A stretch of 64,000 bases of DNA from Sphaerotilus uruguayifluvii (GCF_013294065.1 NZ_JABSNM010000010.1:1-64000), one strand, 5' to 3'; numbered from the stretch's first letter, positions 8,555-19,096 are shown. The notes: generated by a model from the sequence alone, not told the origin. Program-made: numbers and translations.

Positions 8555-8959
8555 TCAGATGCGGCGACGCTTCTGCGGGCGGCAGCCGTTGTGCGGGACC
8601 GGCGTCACGTCGGAGATCGACGAGATGCGGATGCCCAGCGAGGCCAGCGCACGAACCGAGGACTCGCGACCCGGGCCCGGGCCCTTGATCTTGACGTCCA
8701 GGTTCTTGATGCCCTGTTCCTGGGCAGCACGACCGGCGACTTCGGCTGCGACCTGGGCTGCGAACGGGGTCGACTTGCGCGAACCCTTGAAGCCCTGGCC
8801 ACCGCTCGACGCCCACGACAGGGCGTTGCCCTGGCGATCGGTGATCGTGATGATGGTGTTGTTGAACGAGGCGTGCACGTGAGCGATGCCGTCCGCGACG
8901 TTCTTGCGGACCTTCTTGCTCACGCGACGGGCAGCGTTGTTGACGGGTGCTTTTGCCAT
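8555..8959 (-). CDS. rpsK: 30S ribosomal protein S11
   Basis: S11 (134 aa) lines the 30S platform and the mRNA exit channel. Recognised from [42 protein letters not shown] and the C-terminal [18 protein letters not shown]. The order rpsM-rpsK matches the alpha operon. The gene is 33 bases after rpsM. Confidence 0.98.
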   Translation of the reverse strand: MAKAPVNNAARRVSKKVRKNVADGIAHVHASFNNTIITITDRQGNALSWASSGGQGFKGSRKSTPFAAQVAAEVAGRAAQEQGIKNLDVKIKGPGPGRESSVRALASLGIRISSISDVTPVPHNGCRPQKRRRI

Positions 8960-8992
8960 GACTCGAATCTCTCCAGCGCGACGACGAGGCGC

Positions 8993-9358
8993 TTACTTCT
9001 TCAGCGCAGCAGCGCCCTTCTTCGGACCCTTGCGGGTACGGGCGTTGGTGCGGGTGCGCTGACCGCGCATCGGCAGACCGCGGCGATGACGGAAGCCACG
9101 GTAGCAGCCCAGGTCCATCAGGCGCTTGATGTTGATCGAGATCTCGCGGCGCAGATCGCCCTCGATCGTCATGCGACCCACTTCTTCGCGGATCTTTTCA
9201 AGATCGCCGTCCGTCAGGTCCTTGACCTTCTTGTCGAACGGGATGCCGCAGGTCGTGCAGATCTTCTGCGCGGTCGTGCGACCGATGCCATAGATCGCGG
9301 TCAGACCGATCTCGGCGTGCTTGTGCGGCGGAATATTGATACCAGCAATACGTGCCAT
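8993..9358 (-). CDS. rpsM: 30S ribosomal protein S13
   Basis: S13 (121 aa), a 30S head protein that forms bridges to the large subunit. It starts [19 protein letters not shown] and carries the C-terminal basic segment with [14 protein letters not shown], which approaches the P-site tRNA. First gene of the alpha operon, 41 bases after rpmJ. Confidence 0.98.
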   Translation of the reverse strand: MARIAGINIPPHKHAEIGLTAIYGIGRTTAQKICTTCGIPFDKKVKDLTDGDLEKIREEVGRMTIEGDLRREISINIKRLMDLGCYRGFRHRRGLPMRGQRTRTNARTRKGPKKGAAALKK

Positions 9359-9399
9359 GTGCGTCCTCTAAACGGTTGCAGCGGTCGTTGAGCCGGGGC

Positions 9400-9513
9400 T
9401 CAGCCCTGGCGCTGCTTGTGGCGCGGATCGGTGCAGATCACGCGGACCACACCCTTGCGACGGATGATCTTGCAGTTGCGGCAGATCTTCTTGACGGATG
9501 CCGAGACTTTCAT
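9400..9513 (-). CDS. rpmJ: 50S ribosomal protein L36
   Basis: L36 is a 37-residue zinc-ribbon protein. The visible ligands are C11, C14, C27 and H32 ([13 protein letters not shown] and [13 protein letters not shown]), so this is the zinc-binding (C+) form. GAGAAG precedes the chosen ATG at 9513. It lies between infA and rpsM, the common betaproteobacterial order. Confidence 0.97.
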   Translation of the reverse strand: MKVSASVKKICRNCKIIRRKGVVRVICTDPRHKQRQG

Positions 9514-9568
9514 GGTCTTCTCCTTGATCGGCTTGCGCTTCTCTTCCGGACAGTGTTGGTTTGATCGC

Positions 9569-9787
9569 TCACTTCGCCCGGAAAACGATGCGAGCACGAC
9601 TCAGGTCGTAGGGGGTCAGTTCAACGGTCACCTTGTCACCAGGCAAGATCCGGATGTAGTGCATGCGCATCTTCCCTGAGATGTGCCCGAGCACCACGTG
9701 TCCGTTTTCCAGCTTGACCCGGAAGGTGGCGTTGGGGAGGTTTTCGATGACCTCCCCCTGCATCTGAATAACGTCGTCTTTTGCCAT
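9569..9787 (-). CDS. infA: Translation initiation factor IF-1
   Basis: IF-1 (72 aa) is a single S1/OB-fold domain that occupies the ribosomal A site during initiation. It reads [18 protein letters not shown] at the start and has the [18 protein letters not shown] signature. Its place between secY and rpmJ, inside the ribosomal block, is typical of betaproteobacteria and Gram-positives but not of E. coli. Confidence 0.98.
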   Translation of the reverse strand: MAKDDVIQMQGEVIENLPNATFRVKLENGHVVLGHISGKMRMHYIRILPGDKVTVELTPYDLSRARIVFRAK

Positions 9788-9833
9788 CTCGGTCGGCTCG
9801 CTACGGTTACTCTGTCGTCAGTTCCTGTCTGTG

Positions 9834-11141
9834 TCAGCCCTTGAAGCTCGCCTTCTTGAGAAGAGCTTCGTATTGCTGAGACATCACGTACGACTGCACC
9901 TGCGCCCAGAAGTCCATCGTGACGACGACGATGATCAGCAGCGACGTTCCACCGAAATAGAACGGCACGTTGTACTTCAGGACCAGGAACTCCGGCAGCA
10001 GGCAGACCAGCGTGATGTACACCGCGCCCCCCAGCGTCAGACGCGCCAGGATCTTGTCGATGTACCGCGCGGTCTGGTCGCCCGGGCGGATGCCGGGGAT
10101 GAACGCTCCGCTCTTCTTCAGGTTGTCGGCGGTCTCGCGGCTGTTGAACACGAGCGCCGTGTAGAAGAAGCAGAAGAAGACGATCATCGCCGCATAGAGC
10201 AGCACGTAGATCGGCTGACCCGGCGACAGTGCCGCCGAGATGTCCTTGAGCCAGCGCAGATTCTCGCTGGTGGCGAACCAGCCCACCACCGTCGCCGGCA
10301 GCAGGATGATCGACGAGGCGAAGATCGGCGGGATCACGCCCGCCATGTTGATCTTCAGCGGCAGGTGCGAGGACTGGCCACCATAGACCTTGTTGCCGAC
10401 CTGGCGCTTGGCGTAGTTCACCAGGATCTTGCGCTGCGCCCGTTCGACGAAGACCACGGCATAGGTCACCGCGACCACGATCACCAGGATCAGCAGCGAG
10501 ACGATGATGCTCATCGCGCCGGTGTTGACCAGGTTGACCAGGCCGCCGATGGCGCCAGGCAGGCCCGCGGCGATGCCGGAGAAGATCAGGATCGAGATGC
10601 CGTTGCCCAGACCCCGCTCGGTGATCTGCTCGCCGAGCCACATCAGGAACATCGTGCCGGCCGTCAGGCTGACCATCGCGGTGATCCGGAACATCGGACC
10701 CGGATCGATGACCAGGCCCGGCGATCCTTCCAGCGCCACCGCGATGCCCATCGACTGGAACAGGGCCAGACCGAGGGCGCCGTAGCGGGTGTACTGGGTG
10801 ATCTTGCGACGACCCGCCTCGCCTTCCTTCTTCAGCGCCTCCAGCGACGGCACCACGTAGCCCATGAGCTGCATGATGATCGACGCCGAGATGTAGGGCA
10901 TGATGCCCAGCGCGAAGACGGTGAAGCGCGACAGCGCACCGCCCGAGAACATGTTGAACAGGTTCAGGATCCCGCCCTGCTGGCCCTTGAACAGCTGCGC
11001 GAGCTGGTCAGGGTTGATGCCCGGGACGGGAATGTGGGCGCCGATGCGATAGACCACCAGTGCAAGCAGCAGGAAGGTCAGACGGCGACGCAGGTCGCCG
11101 AACTTTCCGCTCTTGGCCAGTTGTGTTGCGTTGGTTGCCAC
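9834..11141 (-). CDS. secY: Protein translocase subunit SecY
   Basis: SecY (435 aa) is the channel of the Sec translocon in the inner membrane. Ten membrane segments are expected, and both SecY signatures are visible: [21 protein letters not shown] near the end and [14 protein letters not shown] near residues 85-100. It is the last gene of the spc part, 46 bases after rplO, and leads into infA-rpmJ and the alpha operon. Confidence 0.98.
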   Translation of the reverse strand: MATNATQLAKSGKFGDLRRRLTFLLLALVVYRIGAHIPVPGINPDQLAQLFKGQQGGILNLFNMFSGGALSRFTVFALGIMPYISASIIMQLMGYVVPSLEALKKEGEAGRRKITQYTRYGALGLALFQSMGIAVALEGSPGLVIDPGPMFRITAMVSLTAGTMFLMWLGEQITERGLGNGISILIFSGIAAGLPGAIGGLVNLVNTGAMSIIVSLLILVIVVAVTYAVVFVERAQRKILVNYAKRQVGNKVYGGQSSHLPLKINMAGVIPPIFASSIILLPATVVGWFATSENLRWLKDISAALSPGQPIYVLLYAAMIVFFCFFYTALVFNSRETADNLKKSGAFIPGIRPGDQTARYIDKILARLTLGGAVYITLVCLLPEFLVLKYNVPFYFGGTSLLIIVVVTMDFWAQVQSYVMSQQYEALLKKASFKG

Positions 11142-11187
11142 TTGGAACCTGCTGCTCGAGCCGAGATGTATCCGACGTCGTGACCGG

Positions 11188-11622
11188 TCAGGCCGCGATC
11201 GAGCCGCCAGCCGCCTCGATGGCCGCCTTGGCGCCGGCGGTCGCGCCGATGCCCTTCAGGACAACCTTCTTGGACAGCTCGCCCGACTTGACGACCTTGA
11301 CGTTCAGCGCGCGCACGTTCACCAGACCGGCGTTCTTCAGGACGGCCAGGTCGATTTCCTCGACCGACAGGTCCTGCAGCTGGGCCAGCGTGACTTCGTC
11401 GTTGAACTTCAGCAGGTGCGACTTGAAGCCGCGCTTGGGCAGACGGCGCTGCAGCGGCATCTGGCCGCCTTCGAAGCCGACCTTGTGGTAGCCACCGGCA
11501 CGCGACTTCTGACCCTTGTGACCACGACCGGCGGTCTTGCCCAGACCGGAACCGATGCCGCGACCGACGCGGCGCTTGGCGTGCTTCGCACCCTCGGCCG
11601 GCTTGATCGAATTGAGTTCCAT
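11188..11622 (-). CDS. rplO: 50S ribosomal protein L15
   Basis: L15 (144 aa) has the N-terminal glycine/lysine-rich extension ([20 protein letters not shown]) that penetrates the 50S core and the globular [21 protein letters not shown] domain. It starts two bases after the rpmD stop codon, so the two are almost certainly translationally coupled. Confidence 0.97.
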   Translation of the reverse strand: MELNSIKPAEGAKHAKRRVGRGIGSGLGKTAGRGHKGQKSRAGGYHKVGFEGGQMPLQRRLPKRGFKSHLLKFNDEVTLAQLQDLSVEEIDLAVLKNAGLVNVRALNVKVVKSGELSKKVVLKGIGATAGAKAAIEAAGGSIAA

Positions 11623-11624
11623 GA

Positions 11625-11816
11625 TTAGAGCACCTTCACCAGGTACGAAATCTTGTTGATCATGCCGCGCACCGCGGGGGTGTCTTCCAGCACGGATTCG
11701 CTGTTGAGCTTGCGCAGGCCCAGGCCACGCACCGTCGCACGGTGCGAAGCGCGGGTGCCGATCGGGCTCTTGACCAGCTTGACCTTGACGGTCTTCTTGT
11801 CGGTGTTCTCAGACAT
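11625..11816 (-). CDS. rpmD: 50S ribosomal protein L30
   Basis: L30 (63 aa). The conserved run [20 protein letters not shown] (residues 15-34) identifies it. It lies between rpsE and rplO in the canonical spc order. Confidence 0.97.
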   Translation of the reverse strand: MSENTDKKTVKVKLVKSPIGTRASHRATVRGLGLRKLNSESVLEDTPAVRGMINKISYLVKVL

Positions 11817-11842
11817 GATGTCCTTCCTTGCCGATCGACGCT

Positions 11843-12361
11843 TCAGTTGAAGATCTCTTCGATCGTCTTGCCACGCTTGGCGGCCACCTCGGAGGCGGTC
11901 GTCATGCGCGACAGGGCGTCGAAGGTCGCGCGAACCATGTTGTACGGGTTCGACGAGCCCAGGCTCTTCGCGACGACATCGGTGATGCCCATGACCTCGA
12001 AGACCGCGCGCATCGGGCCGCCGGCGATGATGCCGGTACCGGCCGGCGCGGGCGCCAGCAGGACCTTCGCCGCGCCGTGCTCGCCGGTCGCGTTGTGCGG
12101 GACCGTGCCGTTGCGCAGCGGGACCTTGACCATGTTGCGGCGGGCCGATTCCATCGCCTTCTGGACCGAGACCGGCACTTCGCGCGCCTTGCCCTTGCCC
12201 ATGCCGACGCGACCGTCGCCATCGCCGACCACCGTCAGCGCAGCAAACGCCATGATCCGGCCGCCCTTGACCACCTTGGTCACGCGGTTCACCTGGATCA
12301 TCTTCTCGCGCATGCCGTCGTCGCGACCTTCGTCCGCAACCTTCGGTTGAAACTTAGCCAT
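11843..12361 (-). CDS. rpsE: 30S ribosomal protein S5
   Basis: S5 (172 aa) affects decoding fidelity and helicase activity at the mRNA entry site. The N-terminal double-stranded RNA-binding domain holds [20 protein letters not shown] (residues about 24-43), and the C-terminal domain holds [20 protein letters not shown]. It lies 30 bases after rplR and 26 before rpmD. Confidence 0.98.
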   Translation of the reverse strand: MAKFQPKVADEGRDDGMREKMIQVNRVTKVVKGGRIMAFAALTVVGDGDGRVGMGKGKAREVPVSVQKAMESARRNMVKVPLRNGTVPHNATGEHGAAKVLLAPAPAGTGIIAGGPMRAVFEVMGITDVVAKSLGSSNPYNMVRATFDALSRMTTASEVAAKRGKTIEEIFN

Positions 12362-12391
12362 TTCGTGTTCCTTCGTGTGCGAGCGGGGGCG

Positions 12392-12757
12392 TCAGAACTG
12401 CAGGCCGGCTTCGCGGGCGGCCTCGGCCAGCGCCTTGACGCGGCCGTGATAGGCGAAGCCAGCGCGATCGAACGCGACCTTCTCGATGCCGGCGGCCTTG
12501 GCCTTCTCGGCAATGCGCTTGCCGATCAGGGTGGCTGCGTCGACATTGCCACCCTTGCCGGCGGCGCCCAGCTGCTCGCGCACTTCCTTCTCGGCGGTCG
12601 AGGCGCTGGCGAGCACCTTCGAGCCATCCTCGGAGATGACGCTGGCGTAGATGTGCAGATTCGAGCGGAAGACGGTCAGACGAGCCACGCGCTGCAGGGC
12701 AATGCGGGCACGGGTCTGACGGGAGCGGCGCAGGCGCTGTTCTTTCTTGTTCAACAT
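12392..12757 (-). CDS. rplR: 50S ribosomal protein L18
   Basis: L18 (121 aa) binds 5S rRNA together with L5. The basic N-terminus ([17 protein letters not shown]), [16 protein letters not shown] and the end [27 protein letters not shown] match the family. It is 11 bases after rplF. Confidence 0.98.
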   Translation of the reverse strand: MLNKKEQRLRRSRQTRARIALQRVARLTVFRSNLHIYASVISEDGSKVLASASTAEKEVREQLGAAGKGGNVDAATLIGKRIAEKAKAAGIEKVAFDRAGFAYHGRVKALAEAAREAGLQF

Positions 12758-12768
12758 GGTGCGGCTCC

Positions 12769-13302
12769 TTACTTCTTCTTCGTCTCTTTCAGGGTGACCT
12801 TCTCATCCGAGTAGCGGATGCCCTTGCCCTTGTAGGGCTCGGGGGGACGGAAGGCACGCACTTCAGCGGCGAGCTGGCCGACGACCTGACGGTCCGCACC
12901 CTTGATCAGGATCTCGGTCGGCGTCGGGCACTCGACCTTGATGCCTTCCGGCATGTCCTTGACCACCGGATGCGAGAAACCGATCTGCAGGTTCAGCTTC
13001 TGGCCCTGGGCCTGGGCACGGAAGCCCACGCCGACCAGGTTCAGCTTGCGCTCGAAGCCCTTGCTGACGCCTTCGACCATGTTGTTCACCAGCGCACGGA
13101 TGGTGCCCGACATGGCGTTGGCCTCGGCCGATTCATCGGCCGGAACGAAGGTCAGCTTGCCAGACTCGTTGCTCACCTTGACCAGGCGATGCACCGGACG
13201 CACCAGCGTGCCCTTGGCACCCTTGACGCTGATCTGGTCTTCGGTGACCGCCACATCCACGCCTTGCGGGATGGCGATCGGCATTTTTCCAACGCGGGAC
13301 AT
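12769..13302 (-). CDS. rplF: 50S ribosomal protein L6
   Basis: L6 (177 aa) consists of two repeated alpha/beta domains near the factor-binding site. It begins [17 protein letters not shown]. The family signature [14 protein letters not shown] is near the C-terminus. It follows rpsH by 18 bases. Confidence 0.98.
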   Translation of the reverse strand: MSRVGKMPIAIPQGVDVAVTEDQISVKGAKGTLVRPVHRLVKVSNESGKLTFVPADESAEANAMSGTIRALVNNMVEGVSKGFERKLNLVGVGFRAQAQGQKLNLQIGFSHPVVKDMPEGIKVECPTPTEILIKGADRQVVGQLAAEVRAFRPPEPYKGKGIRYSDEKVTLKETKKK

Positions 13303-13320
13303 TGTGTGTGTCTCCTGCGG

Positions 13321-13716
13321 TTAGGCGACGTAGCAGAGCACTTCGCCGCCGATGCCGGCAGCGCGCGCCTTGCGGTCGGTCATCACGCCCTTCGGCGTGG
13401 TGACGATGGCCACACCCAGACCGTTCTGGACCTGGGGAATGTCGTGACGGCCCTTGTAGATGCGCAGGCCCGGGCGGCTCACGCGCTCGATGCGCTCGAT
13501 GACCGGACGACCAGCGTAGTACTTCAGCGAGATCTCGAGCTGCGACTTGCCGCTCTCGGTCTTCACCTGGAAGCCATCGATGTAACCCTCGTCCTTCAGG
13601 ACCTGCGCGATCGCGGTCTTCAGCTTGGACGACGGCATCGCCACGCTGGCCTTCTCGACCATCTGCGCGTTGCGGATGCGGGTCAGCATGTCGGCGATGG
13701 GATCACTCATGCTCAT
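13321..13716 (-). CDS. rpsH: 30S ribosomal protein S8
   Basis: S8 (131 aa) binds the central domain of 16S rRNA and in enteric bacteria is the translational repressor of the spc operon, acting at the rplX-rplE junction. It begins [19 protein letters not shown] and ends with [20 protein letters not shown] and GEVLCYVA. The repressor site was not identifiable here by eye. Confidence 0.98.
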   Translation of the reverse strand: MSMSDPIADMLTRIRNAQMVEKASVAMPSSKLKTAIAQVLKDEGYIDGFQVKTESGKSQLEISLKYYAGRPVIERIERVSRPGLRIYKGRHDIPQVQNGLGVAIVTTPKGVMTDRKARAAGIGGEVLCYVA

Positions 13717-13748
13717 GGAATAACTCCTGTTCGTGCCCTGGGGCCGGC

Positions 13749-14054
13749 TTACCAGCTCGCCTTGACGACACCGGGGATGTCGCCACGGAAGGCCAGTTCA
13801 CGAATCTTGTTGCGCGCCAGACCGAACTTGCGGAAGGTGCCACGCGGACGACCGGTGATCTCGCAACGATTGCGCAGACGGGTCGGATTGGCATTGCGCG
13901 GCAGCTTCTGCAGCGCCAGACGGGCCAGATAGCGCTCGTCTTCCGACTTGCTCTGGTCGTCGATGATGGCCTTCAGCTCCGCGTACTTCTTGGCGTACTT
14001 GGCGACCAGCTTCTCGCGCTTCTCTTCGCGCTGGATGAGGGCAACTTTTGCCAT
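13749..14054 (-). CDS. rpsN: 30S ribosomal protein S14 (long form)
   Basis: S14 (101 aa) of the long, zinc-free type: the CxxC pairs of the short zinc form are missing. It has [20 protein letters not shown] and the [20 protein letters not shown] signature. ATG at 14054 is chosen because all S14 homologues begin with this MAK; sequence before it is a shadow of rplE. It lies 14 bases after rplE. Confidence 0.97.
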   Translation of the reverse strand: MAKVALIQREEKREKLVAKYAKKYAELKAIIDDQSKSEDERYLARLALQKLPRNANPTRLRNRCEITGRPRGTFRKFGLARNKIRELAFRGDIPGVVKASW

Positions 14055-14068
14055 GGTGAGCCTCGGCC

Positions 14069-14629
14069 TCAGTTCTTGAACGGGAAGCGGAAGGCAGCCA
14101 GCAGCGCCTTGCACTCGTCATCGGACTTCGCGGTCGTCGTGATGCTGATGTTCAGACCACGCAGAGCATCCACCTTGTCGTACTCGATTTCCGGGAAGAT
14201 GATCTGTTCCTTGACGCCGATGTTGTAGTTGCCGCGACCGTCGAACGAACGGCCCGAGATACCACGGAAGTCGCGAACGCGCGGCAGCGCGATCGTGACG
14301 AAGCGGTCCAGGAATTCGTACATGCGCACGCCGCGCAGCGTCACCATGCAGCCGATGGGCACGTTCTCGCGGATCTTGAAACCGGCGATGGCCTTGCGGG
14401 ACTTGGTGACGACCGGCTTCTGGCCGGCGATCTTGGTCAGGTCGCCGACGGCGTGATCCATGACCTTCTTGTCGGAGACCGCTTCCGAGACACCCATGTT
14501 CAGGGTGATCTTCGTCAGGCGCGGCACTTCCATGACCGACTCGTAGCCGAACTTGGCCATCAGGTCGGCGACGACCTTCTCGCGGTAGAAGGTCTGCAGA
14601 CGAGCTTGTGCTTGAGCTTGTTGAGCCAT
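14069..14629 (-). CDS. rplE: 50S ribosomal protein L5
   Basis: L5 (186 aa) binds 5S rRNA and contacts the P-site tRNA. Signatures are [13 protein letters not shown], the segment [19 protein letters not shown] and [15 protein letters not shown]. The first seven residues (MAQQAQAQ) extend beyond the shorter enteric form, but no better start is visible. It lies between rplX and rpsN. Confidence 0.97.
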   Translation of the reverse strand: MAQQAQAQARLQTFYREKVVADLMAKFGYESVMEVPRLTKITLNMGVSEAVSDKKVMDHAVGDLTKIAGQKPVVTKSRKAIAGFKIRENVPIGCMVTLRGVRMYEFLDRFVTIALPRVRDFRGISGRSFDGRGNYNIGVKEQIIFPEIEYDKVDALRGLNISITTTAKSDDECKALLAAFRFPFKN

Positions 14630-14645
14630 TTGTCTCTACCCCGCC

Positions 14646-14963
14646 TCAGGCCTTGATCTCTTCGCCGCTGGACTTGAAGACGCGCACTTTCTTGCCGTCA
14701 GCCAGCAGCTTGATGCCCACGCGGTCGGCCTTGCCGGTCGCGGGGTTGAAGATCGCCACATTGGATTGGTGGATCGGCATGGTCTTGTCGACGATGCCAC
14801 CGTTCGTGCCCTTCAGCGGGTTCGGGCGCACGTGCTTCTTGACGACGTTGATGCCGTCGACCACCAGGTGGTCGGCATCGACGCGCACAGAAACCGTACC
14901 GCGCTTGCCCTTGTCGCGACCGGTCAGCACGATGACCTCGTCGCCCTTGCGAATCTTGTTCAT
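14646..14963 (-). CDS. rplX: 50S ribosomal protein L24
   Basis: L24 (105 aa) starts 50S assembly and later lies at the exit tunnel. A KOW motif is present in [22 protein letters not shown], followed by [14 protein letters not shown]. It is 21 bases after rplN. Confidence 0.98.
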   Translation of the reverse strand: MNKIRKGDEVIVLTGRDKGKRGTVSVRVDADHLVVDGINVVKKHVRPNPLKGTNGGIVDKTMPIHQSNVAIFNPATGKADRVGIKLLADGKKVRVFKSSGEEIKA

Positions 14964-14984
14964 GGCCAGTCCTTCGCGATCGGC

Positions 14985-15353
14985 TTAGAGCACTTCGGGA
15001 GCGAGCGACACGATCTTCATGAAGCGCTCGGTACGCAGTTCACGCGTGACCGGGCCGAAGATGCGGGTGCCGATCGGCTCCAACTTGGCATTGAGCAGCA
15101 CTGCTGCATTGCCATCGAACTTGACGAGCGAGCCGTCCTGACGACGCACGCCCTTGGCGGTGCGCACGACGACGGCGTTGTAGACCTCGCCCTTCTTGAC
15201 GCGACCACGCGGCGCAGCTTCCTTGATGCTGACCTTGATCACGTCGCCGATGCCGGCGTAACGACGCTTCGAGCCGCCGAGCACCTTGATGCACATGACG
15301 GACTTCGCACCGGTGTTGTCCGCGACGTCGAGTCGCGATTGCATTTGGATCAT
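14985..15353 (-). CDS. rplN: 50S ribosomal protein L14
   Basis: L14 (122 aa) forms an inter-subunit bridge. It begins [27 protein letters not shown] and has the GxxIxVSIKEA signature. It is the first gene of this ribosomal block. In most proteobacteria rpsQ lies directly upstream; here there is a 244-base region with a good promoter, so rplN heads its own transcription unit. Confidence 0.98.
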   Translation of the reverse strand: MIQMQSRLDVADNTGAKSVMCIKVLGGSKRRYAGIGDVIKVSIKEAAPRGRVKKGEVYNAVVVRTAKGVRRQDGSLVKFDGNAAVLLNAKLEPIGTRIFGPVTRELRTERFMKIVSLAPEVL

Positions 15354-15511
15354 GTGGAATCCCCAACTTATCCCGCGCTAACAGCCCCACTCGGCCACCG
15401 TCCGCGGTCAGTCTTGGGCCCGTCACAACAACCCGACTTTCTGCCGGATCACTGCGTTTGGGGCGAAACCAGAATGCGCCACGTACGGCTAGGCACGCGC
15501 GCAAGCCAGAA

Positions 15512-15540
15512 GAGCCTTCGATTATCTTGGAAGAAGGCTC
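15512..15540. promoter_or_regulatory. Inverted repeat around the rplN -10 box
   Basis: GAGCCTTC (15512-15519) and GAAGGCTC (15533-15540) are perfect 8-base arms either side of the -10 box of the rplN promoter and cover the expected start site. It could be a DNA operator or an initial-transcript hairpin. Confidence 0.45.
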
Positions 15541-15549
15541 CCAGGTCAA
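15521..15549 (-). promoter_or_regulatory. Sigma70 promoter of the spc-alpha operon
   Basis: On the minus strand TTGACC (15549-15544) and GATAAT (15526-15521) are separated by exactly 17 bases, each with one mismatch to consensus. The predicted start near 15514 gives a leader of about 160 bases to rplN. Confidence 0.75.
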
Positions 15550-15580
15550 GCCCTGTTCTGCGAGAAAGCCAGAACAGGGC
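15550..15580 (-). terminator. Hairpin after gshA
   Basis: A perfect 10-bp stem, GCCCTGTTCT and AGAACAGGGC, closes an 11-base loop 18 bases after the gshA stop. There is no T run after it (TTGACC follows, which is the -35 box of rplN), so termination may be rho-assisted or the hairpin may only protect the 3' end. Confidence 0.55.
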
Positions 15581-15597
15581 GACAGGCCGTTCAGGCC

Positions 15598-16893
15598 TCA
15601 GTCATAGACCTCCGCATCCGGGTCGGTCGCCTCCAGCTCGTAGCTGGCCGCCAGCATCGCCAGGCGGCCGATGACGCCATACATGTAGAAGCGGTTGGGC
15701 GCGCTGGCGCCCGGCTTGGCACCGGCGCGCGGCAGGTGGGTCGACTCGGCGAAGGCCAGCGGCACGAACTGCGCGCCCGGCGAGTTCAGGTTCTCGTCGA
15801 TGCCGCGGTCGGCATGCACCCGGTAGAAGCCGCCGACCACGTAGCGGTCGAGCATGTAGACCACCGGCTCGGCCACCGCCTCGTTGATGCGCTCGCAGGT
15901 CGGCACGCCCTCCTGGATGATCACCTCGGTGACCTCCTGGCCGTCCTTGATGACGCTCATCTTGTTGCGCGTGCGGCGGTTGATCTCCTCGAGCTGCTTG
16001 GCGTCGCGCACCGTCATGATGCCCATGCCGTAGGTGCCGTTGTCCGCCTTGACGATGACGAAGGGCTTCTCGTTGATGCCGTATTCCTTGTATTTCCGGC
16101 GGATCTTGCCCAGCAGCGCATCGACGTTGGTCTGCACGCACTCGATGCCGCTGCCCTCGCCGAAGTTGACCTCGCCGCAGCGGGTGTACATCGGATTGAT
16201 CAGCCACGGGTCCATGCCCATCAGCTTGGAGAACTTCTTGGCCACCTCTTCATAGGCCTGGAAGTGGTGCGTCTTGCGCCGCACCGCCCAGCCCGCGTGC
16301 AGCGGCGGCAGCAGGTACTGCTCGTGCAGGCCCTCGAGCACCGGCGGGATGCCCGCCGACAGGTCGTTGTTGAGCAGGATGGTGCAGGGGTCGAAGTTCT
16401 TCAGGCCCAGGCGACGCTGCGTGCGGATCAGCGGCTCGACCGTCAGCGAGTCGCCGCCGGGCAGCGCCAGCTCGGTCGGCGCGGTCACCTCCGGGTCGAG
16501 CGTGCCCAGGCGCACGTTCAGGCCGGCCTGCGTGAAGATCTGCACCAGCCGCGCGACGTTGGTCAGATAGAAGGTGTTGCGGGTGTGCTTCTCGGGGATC
16601 AGCAGCAGGTTCTTGGCCTCGGGACAGATCTTCTCGATCGCCGCCATCGCCGCCTGCACCGCCAGCGGCAGCATCTCGGGCGTCAGGTTGTTCCAGCCGC
16701 CGGGAAAGAGGTTGGTGTCGACCGGCGCGAGCTTGAAGCCGGCGTTGCGCACGTCGACCGAGGTGTAGAAAGGCGGCGTGTGCTCCATCCACTCGAGGCG
16801 GAACCAGCGCTCGATCGCCGGGACCGAGTCGAGGATGCGCGCCTCCAGTTCGTTGATCGGGCCGTTCAGGGCAGTGACGAGATGCGGGACCAT
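15598..16893 (-). CDS. gshA: Glutamate-cysteine ligase (ferrooxidans type)
   Basis: A 431-residue enzyme matching the proteobacterial glutamate-cysteine ligase family first described in Acidithiobacillus ferrooxidans (TIGR02049 type), distinct from E. coli GshA. It makes gamma-glutamylcysteine, the first step of glutathione synthesis. Visible conserved segments include FPGGWNNLTPEMLP, ADNGTYGMGIMTVRDA (nucleotide-binding region) and SPGAQFVPLAFAESTHLPR. gshB is not adjacent. A TAGAAT -10-like element lies at 16939-16944, 45 bases before the start. It follows amtB but is separated from it by a strong hairpin. Confidence 0.93.
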   Translation of the reverse strand: MVPHLVTALNGPINELEARILDSVPAIERWFRLEWMEHTPPFYTSVDVRNAGFKLAPVDTNLFPGGWNNLTPEMLPLAVQAAMAAIEKICPEAKNLLLIPEKHTRNTFYLTNVARLVQIFTQAGLNVRLGTLDPEVTAPTELALPGGDSLTVEPLIRTQRRLGLKNFDPCTILLNNDLSAGIPPVLEGLHEQYLLPPLHAGWAVRRKTHHFQAYEEVAKKFSKLMGMDPWLINPMYTRCGEVNFGEGSGIECVQTNVDALLGKIRRKYKEYGINEKPFVIVKADNGTYGMGIMTVRDAKQLEEINRRTRNKMSVIKDGQEVTEVIIQEGVPTCERINEAVAEPVVYMLDRYVVGGFYRVHADRGIDENLNSPGAQFVPLAFAESTHLPRAGAKPGASAPNRFYMYGVIGRLAMLAASYELEATDPDAEVYD

Positions 16894-16980
16894 GGTGGAC
16901 GACCTGCTCAGAAGATGGGAATGGATGGAATGTCGGTGATTCTAGGAAGGTCTGCAGATGCAGGCGGTCGACCAAAGCAA

Positions 16981-17006
16981 AAGGGGCCGCCCTTCGGCGG
17001 CCCCTT
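16981..17006 (-). terminator. Terminator after amtB
   Basis: An 11-bp perfect stem (16981-16991 with 16996-17006) closes a CTTC loop 24 bases after the amtB stop. In the amtB direction the stem ends CCCCTT and continues TTGC, so the T run is short but the stem is very stable. Confidence 0.8.
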
Positions 17007-17030
17007 GCGGGAGCGGTCAGCGGACCGGCA

Positions 17031-18542
17031 TCACTTCGAGTAGGCGGTCTCGCCGTGCGAGGTGATGTCCAGGCCTTCGCGCTCGTCGTCTTCCGGCACG
17101 CGCAGGCCGATGACCAGGTCGACGATCTTGTAGGAGATCACCGAGACCACCGCCGACCAAACGATCGTCAGACCGACGGCCTTGGCCTGCACCAGCACCT
17201 GCGAGGCGATCGAGTAGGCGTCCGGAGCGATCATGCCCGCGGTGACCCAGTCGCCGACGGCGCTCGGGCCGCCCAGGTTCGGCGAGTTGAACACGCCGGT
17301 CAGCAGCGCGCCCAGGATGCCGCCGACGCCGTGCACGCCGAACACGTCGAGCGAGTCGTCCGCGCCCAGGATGCGCTTGAGGCCATGCACGCCCCACAGG
17401 CAGACGAAGCCGGCGATGACGCCGATGACGATCGCGCCGACGATGCCGACGTTGCCGGCAGCCGGGGTGATCGCGACCAGACCGGCGACGGCACCCGAGG
17501 CGGCGCCCAGCATCGAGGCCTTGCCCTTCATCATCGCTTCACCCAGCGACCAGGCCAGCACGGCGGCGGCGGTGGCAGCGAAGGTATTGATGAAGGCCAG
17601 CGCGGCGAAGTTGTTGGCTTCCAGCGCCGAGCCGGCGTTGAAGCCGAACCAGCCCACCCACAGCAGCGAGGCACCGACCATCGTCAGCGTCAGCGAGTGC
17701 GGCATGAAGGCTTCGCGACCGTAGCCGATGCGCTTGCCGACCATGTACGAACCCACCAGACCGGCGACGGCGGCGTTGATGTGCACCACGGTGCCGCCGG
17801 CGAAGTCCAGCGCGCCCCATTGCCAGATCAGGCCGGCCTTGCCGTTCATCGCGTCGACGACATCCTTCGAGGCATACGCATCCGGGCCCATCCAGAACCA
17901 GACCATGTGCGCCACCGGCGTGTAGCTGAAGGTGAACCACAGCACCATGAACATCAGCACCGCCGAGAACTTGATGCGCTCGGCGAAGGCACCGACGATC
18001 AGGCAGCAGGTGATGCCGGCGAAGGTCGCCTGGAAGGCCGCGAAGACGATCTCGGGAATGTAGACGCCCTTGCTGAAGGTCGCGGCCGGCGAGAAGGTGC
18101 CGGCGACGTTGTCCCAGATGCCCTTCATGAACAGGCGATCGAAGCCGCCGATGAAGGAGTTGCCTTCGGTGAAGGCCAGGCTGTAGCCGTAGATGAACCA
18201 CAGCACGACGATCAGCGAGAACGTCACCATCACCTGCATCAGGATGGAGAGCATGTTCTTGGCGCGCACCAGGCCGCCGTAGAACAGTGCCAGACCCGGC
18301 ACGGTCATCAGGATGACCAGCAGCGTCGACAGCATCATCCAGGCGGTGTCGCCCTTGTCGAAGACCGGAGCGGAGGCGGCGACGGCCGCCGATGCGGCCT
18401 CGGCCACCTGGGCCACGGCGGAGGCGGCCTCGGCGGCGGCCGGCGCCGAAGCGGCGGCGTCCTGCGCGAGAGCGAGGTCACTCAGACCCAGAGCGGCCAG
18501 CCCCAGGGGGATGCCGGCGAGCAGTTTCTTGTGGATGGACAT
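17031..18542 (-). CDS. amtB: Ammonium transporter
   Basis: A 503-residue Amt/MEP/Rh channel for ammonium uptake. Residues 1-26 form a cleavable signal peptide, followed by an alanine-rich periplasmic stretch (about 27-60) and eleven membrane segments. Pore features are visible: the twin-histidine pair (HINAAVAG and VFGVHGVGG) and the signature around TVVHINAAVAGLVGSYMVG. The long alanine-rich N-terminus and the acidic C-terminal tail (EDDEREGLDITSHGE), the GlnK contact site, fit the family. It is the second gene of a glnK-amtB operon under a sigma54 promoter. Confidence 0.96.
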   Translation of the reverse strand: MSIHKKLLAGIPLGLAALGLSDLALAQDAAASAPAAAEAASAVAQVAEAASAAVAASAPVFDKGDTAWMMLSTLLVILMTVPGLALFYGGLVRAKNMLSILMQVMVTFSLIVVLWFIYGYSLAFTEGNSFIGGFDRLFMKGIWDNVAGTFSPAATFSKGVYIPEIVFAAFQATFAGITCCLIVGAFAERIKFSAVLMFMVLWFTFSYTPVAHMVWFWMGPDAYASKDVVDAMNGKAGLIWQWGALDFAGGTVVHINAAVAGLVGSYMVGKRIGYGREAFMPHSLTLTMVGASLLWVGWFGFNAGSALEANNFAALAFINTFAATAAAVLAWSLGEAMMKGKASMLGAASGAVAGLVAITPAAGNVGIVGAIVIGVIAGFVCLWGVHGLKRILGADDSLDVFGVHGVGGILGALLTGVFNSPNLGGPSAVGDWVTAGMIAPDAYSIASQVLVQAKAVGLTIVWSAVVSVISYKIVDLVIGLRVPEDDEREGLDITSHGETAYSK

Positions 18543-18566
18543 GGTCGTCTTGTCTCTTCTCGATGA

Positions 18567-18977
<411 letters not shown>

Positions 18978-19055
18978 TCACACCGCGCACAGACCGTGAC
19001 ACGCCGCGGGACCATGCCCCGAACTGGTCCGCGATGCCCGTGATTCCTGCCGTGA

Positions 19056-19096
19056 TGACCCATTTCGGTGCCATGGACATGCACCACACTGGTTCG
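19056..19096 (-). promoter_or_regulatory. Tandem NtrC-like enhancer sites for glnK
   Basis: Two 17-base elements resemble the NtrC consensus TGCACC-N5-GGTGCA: TGACCCATTTCGGTGCC (19056-19072) and TGCACCACACTGGTTCG (19080-19096). Each has one strong and one weaker half. They lie 110-150 bases upstream of the sigma54 start site, a typical enhancer distance. Confidence 0.65.
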
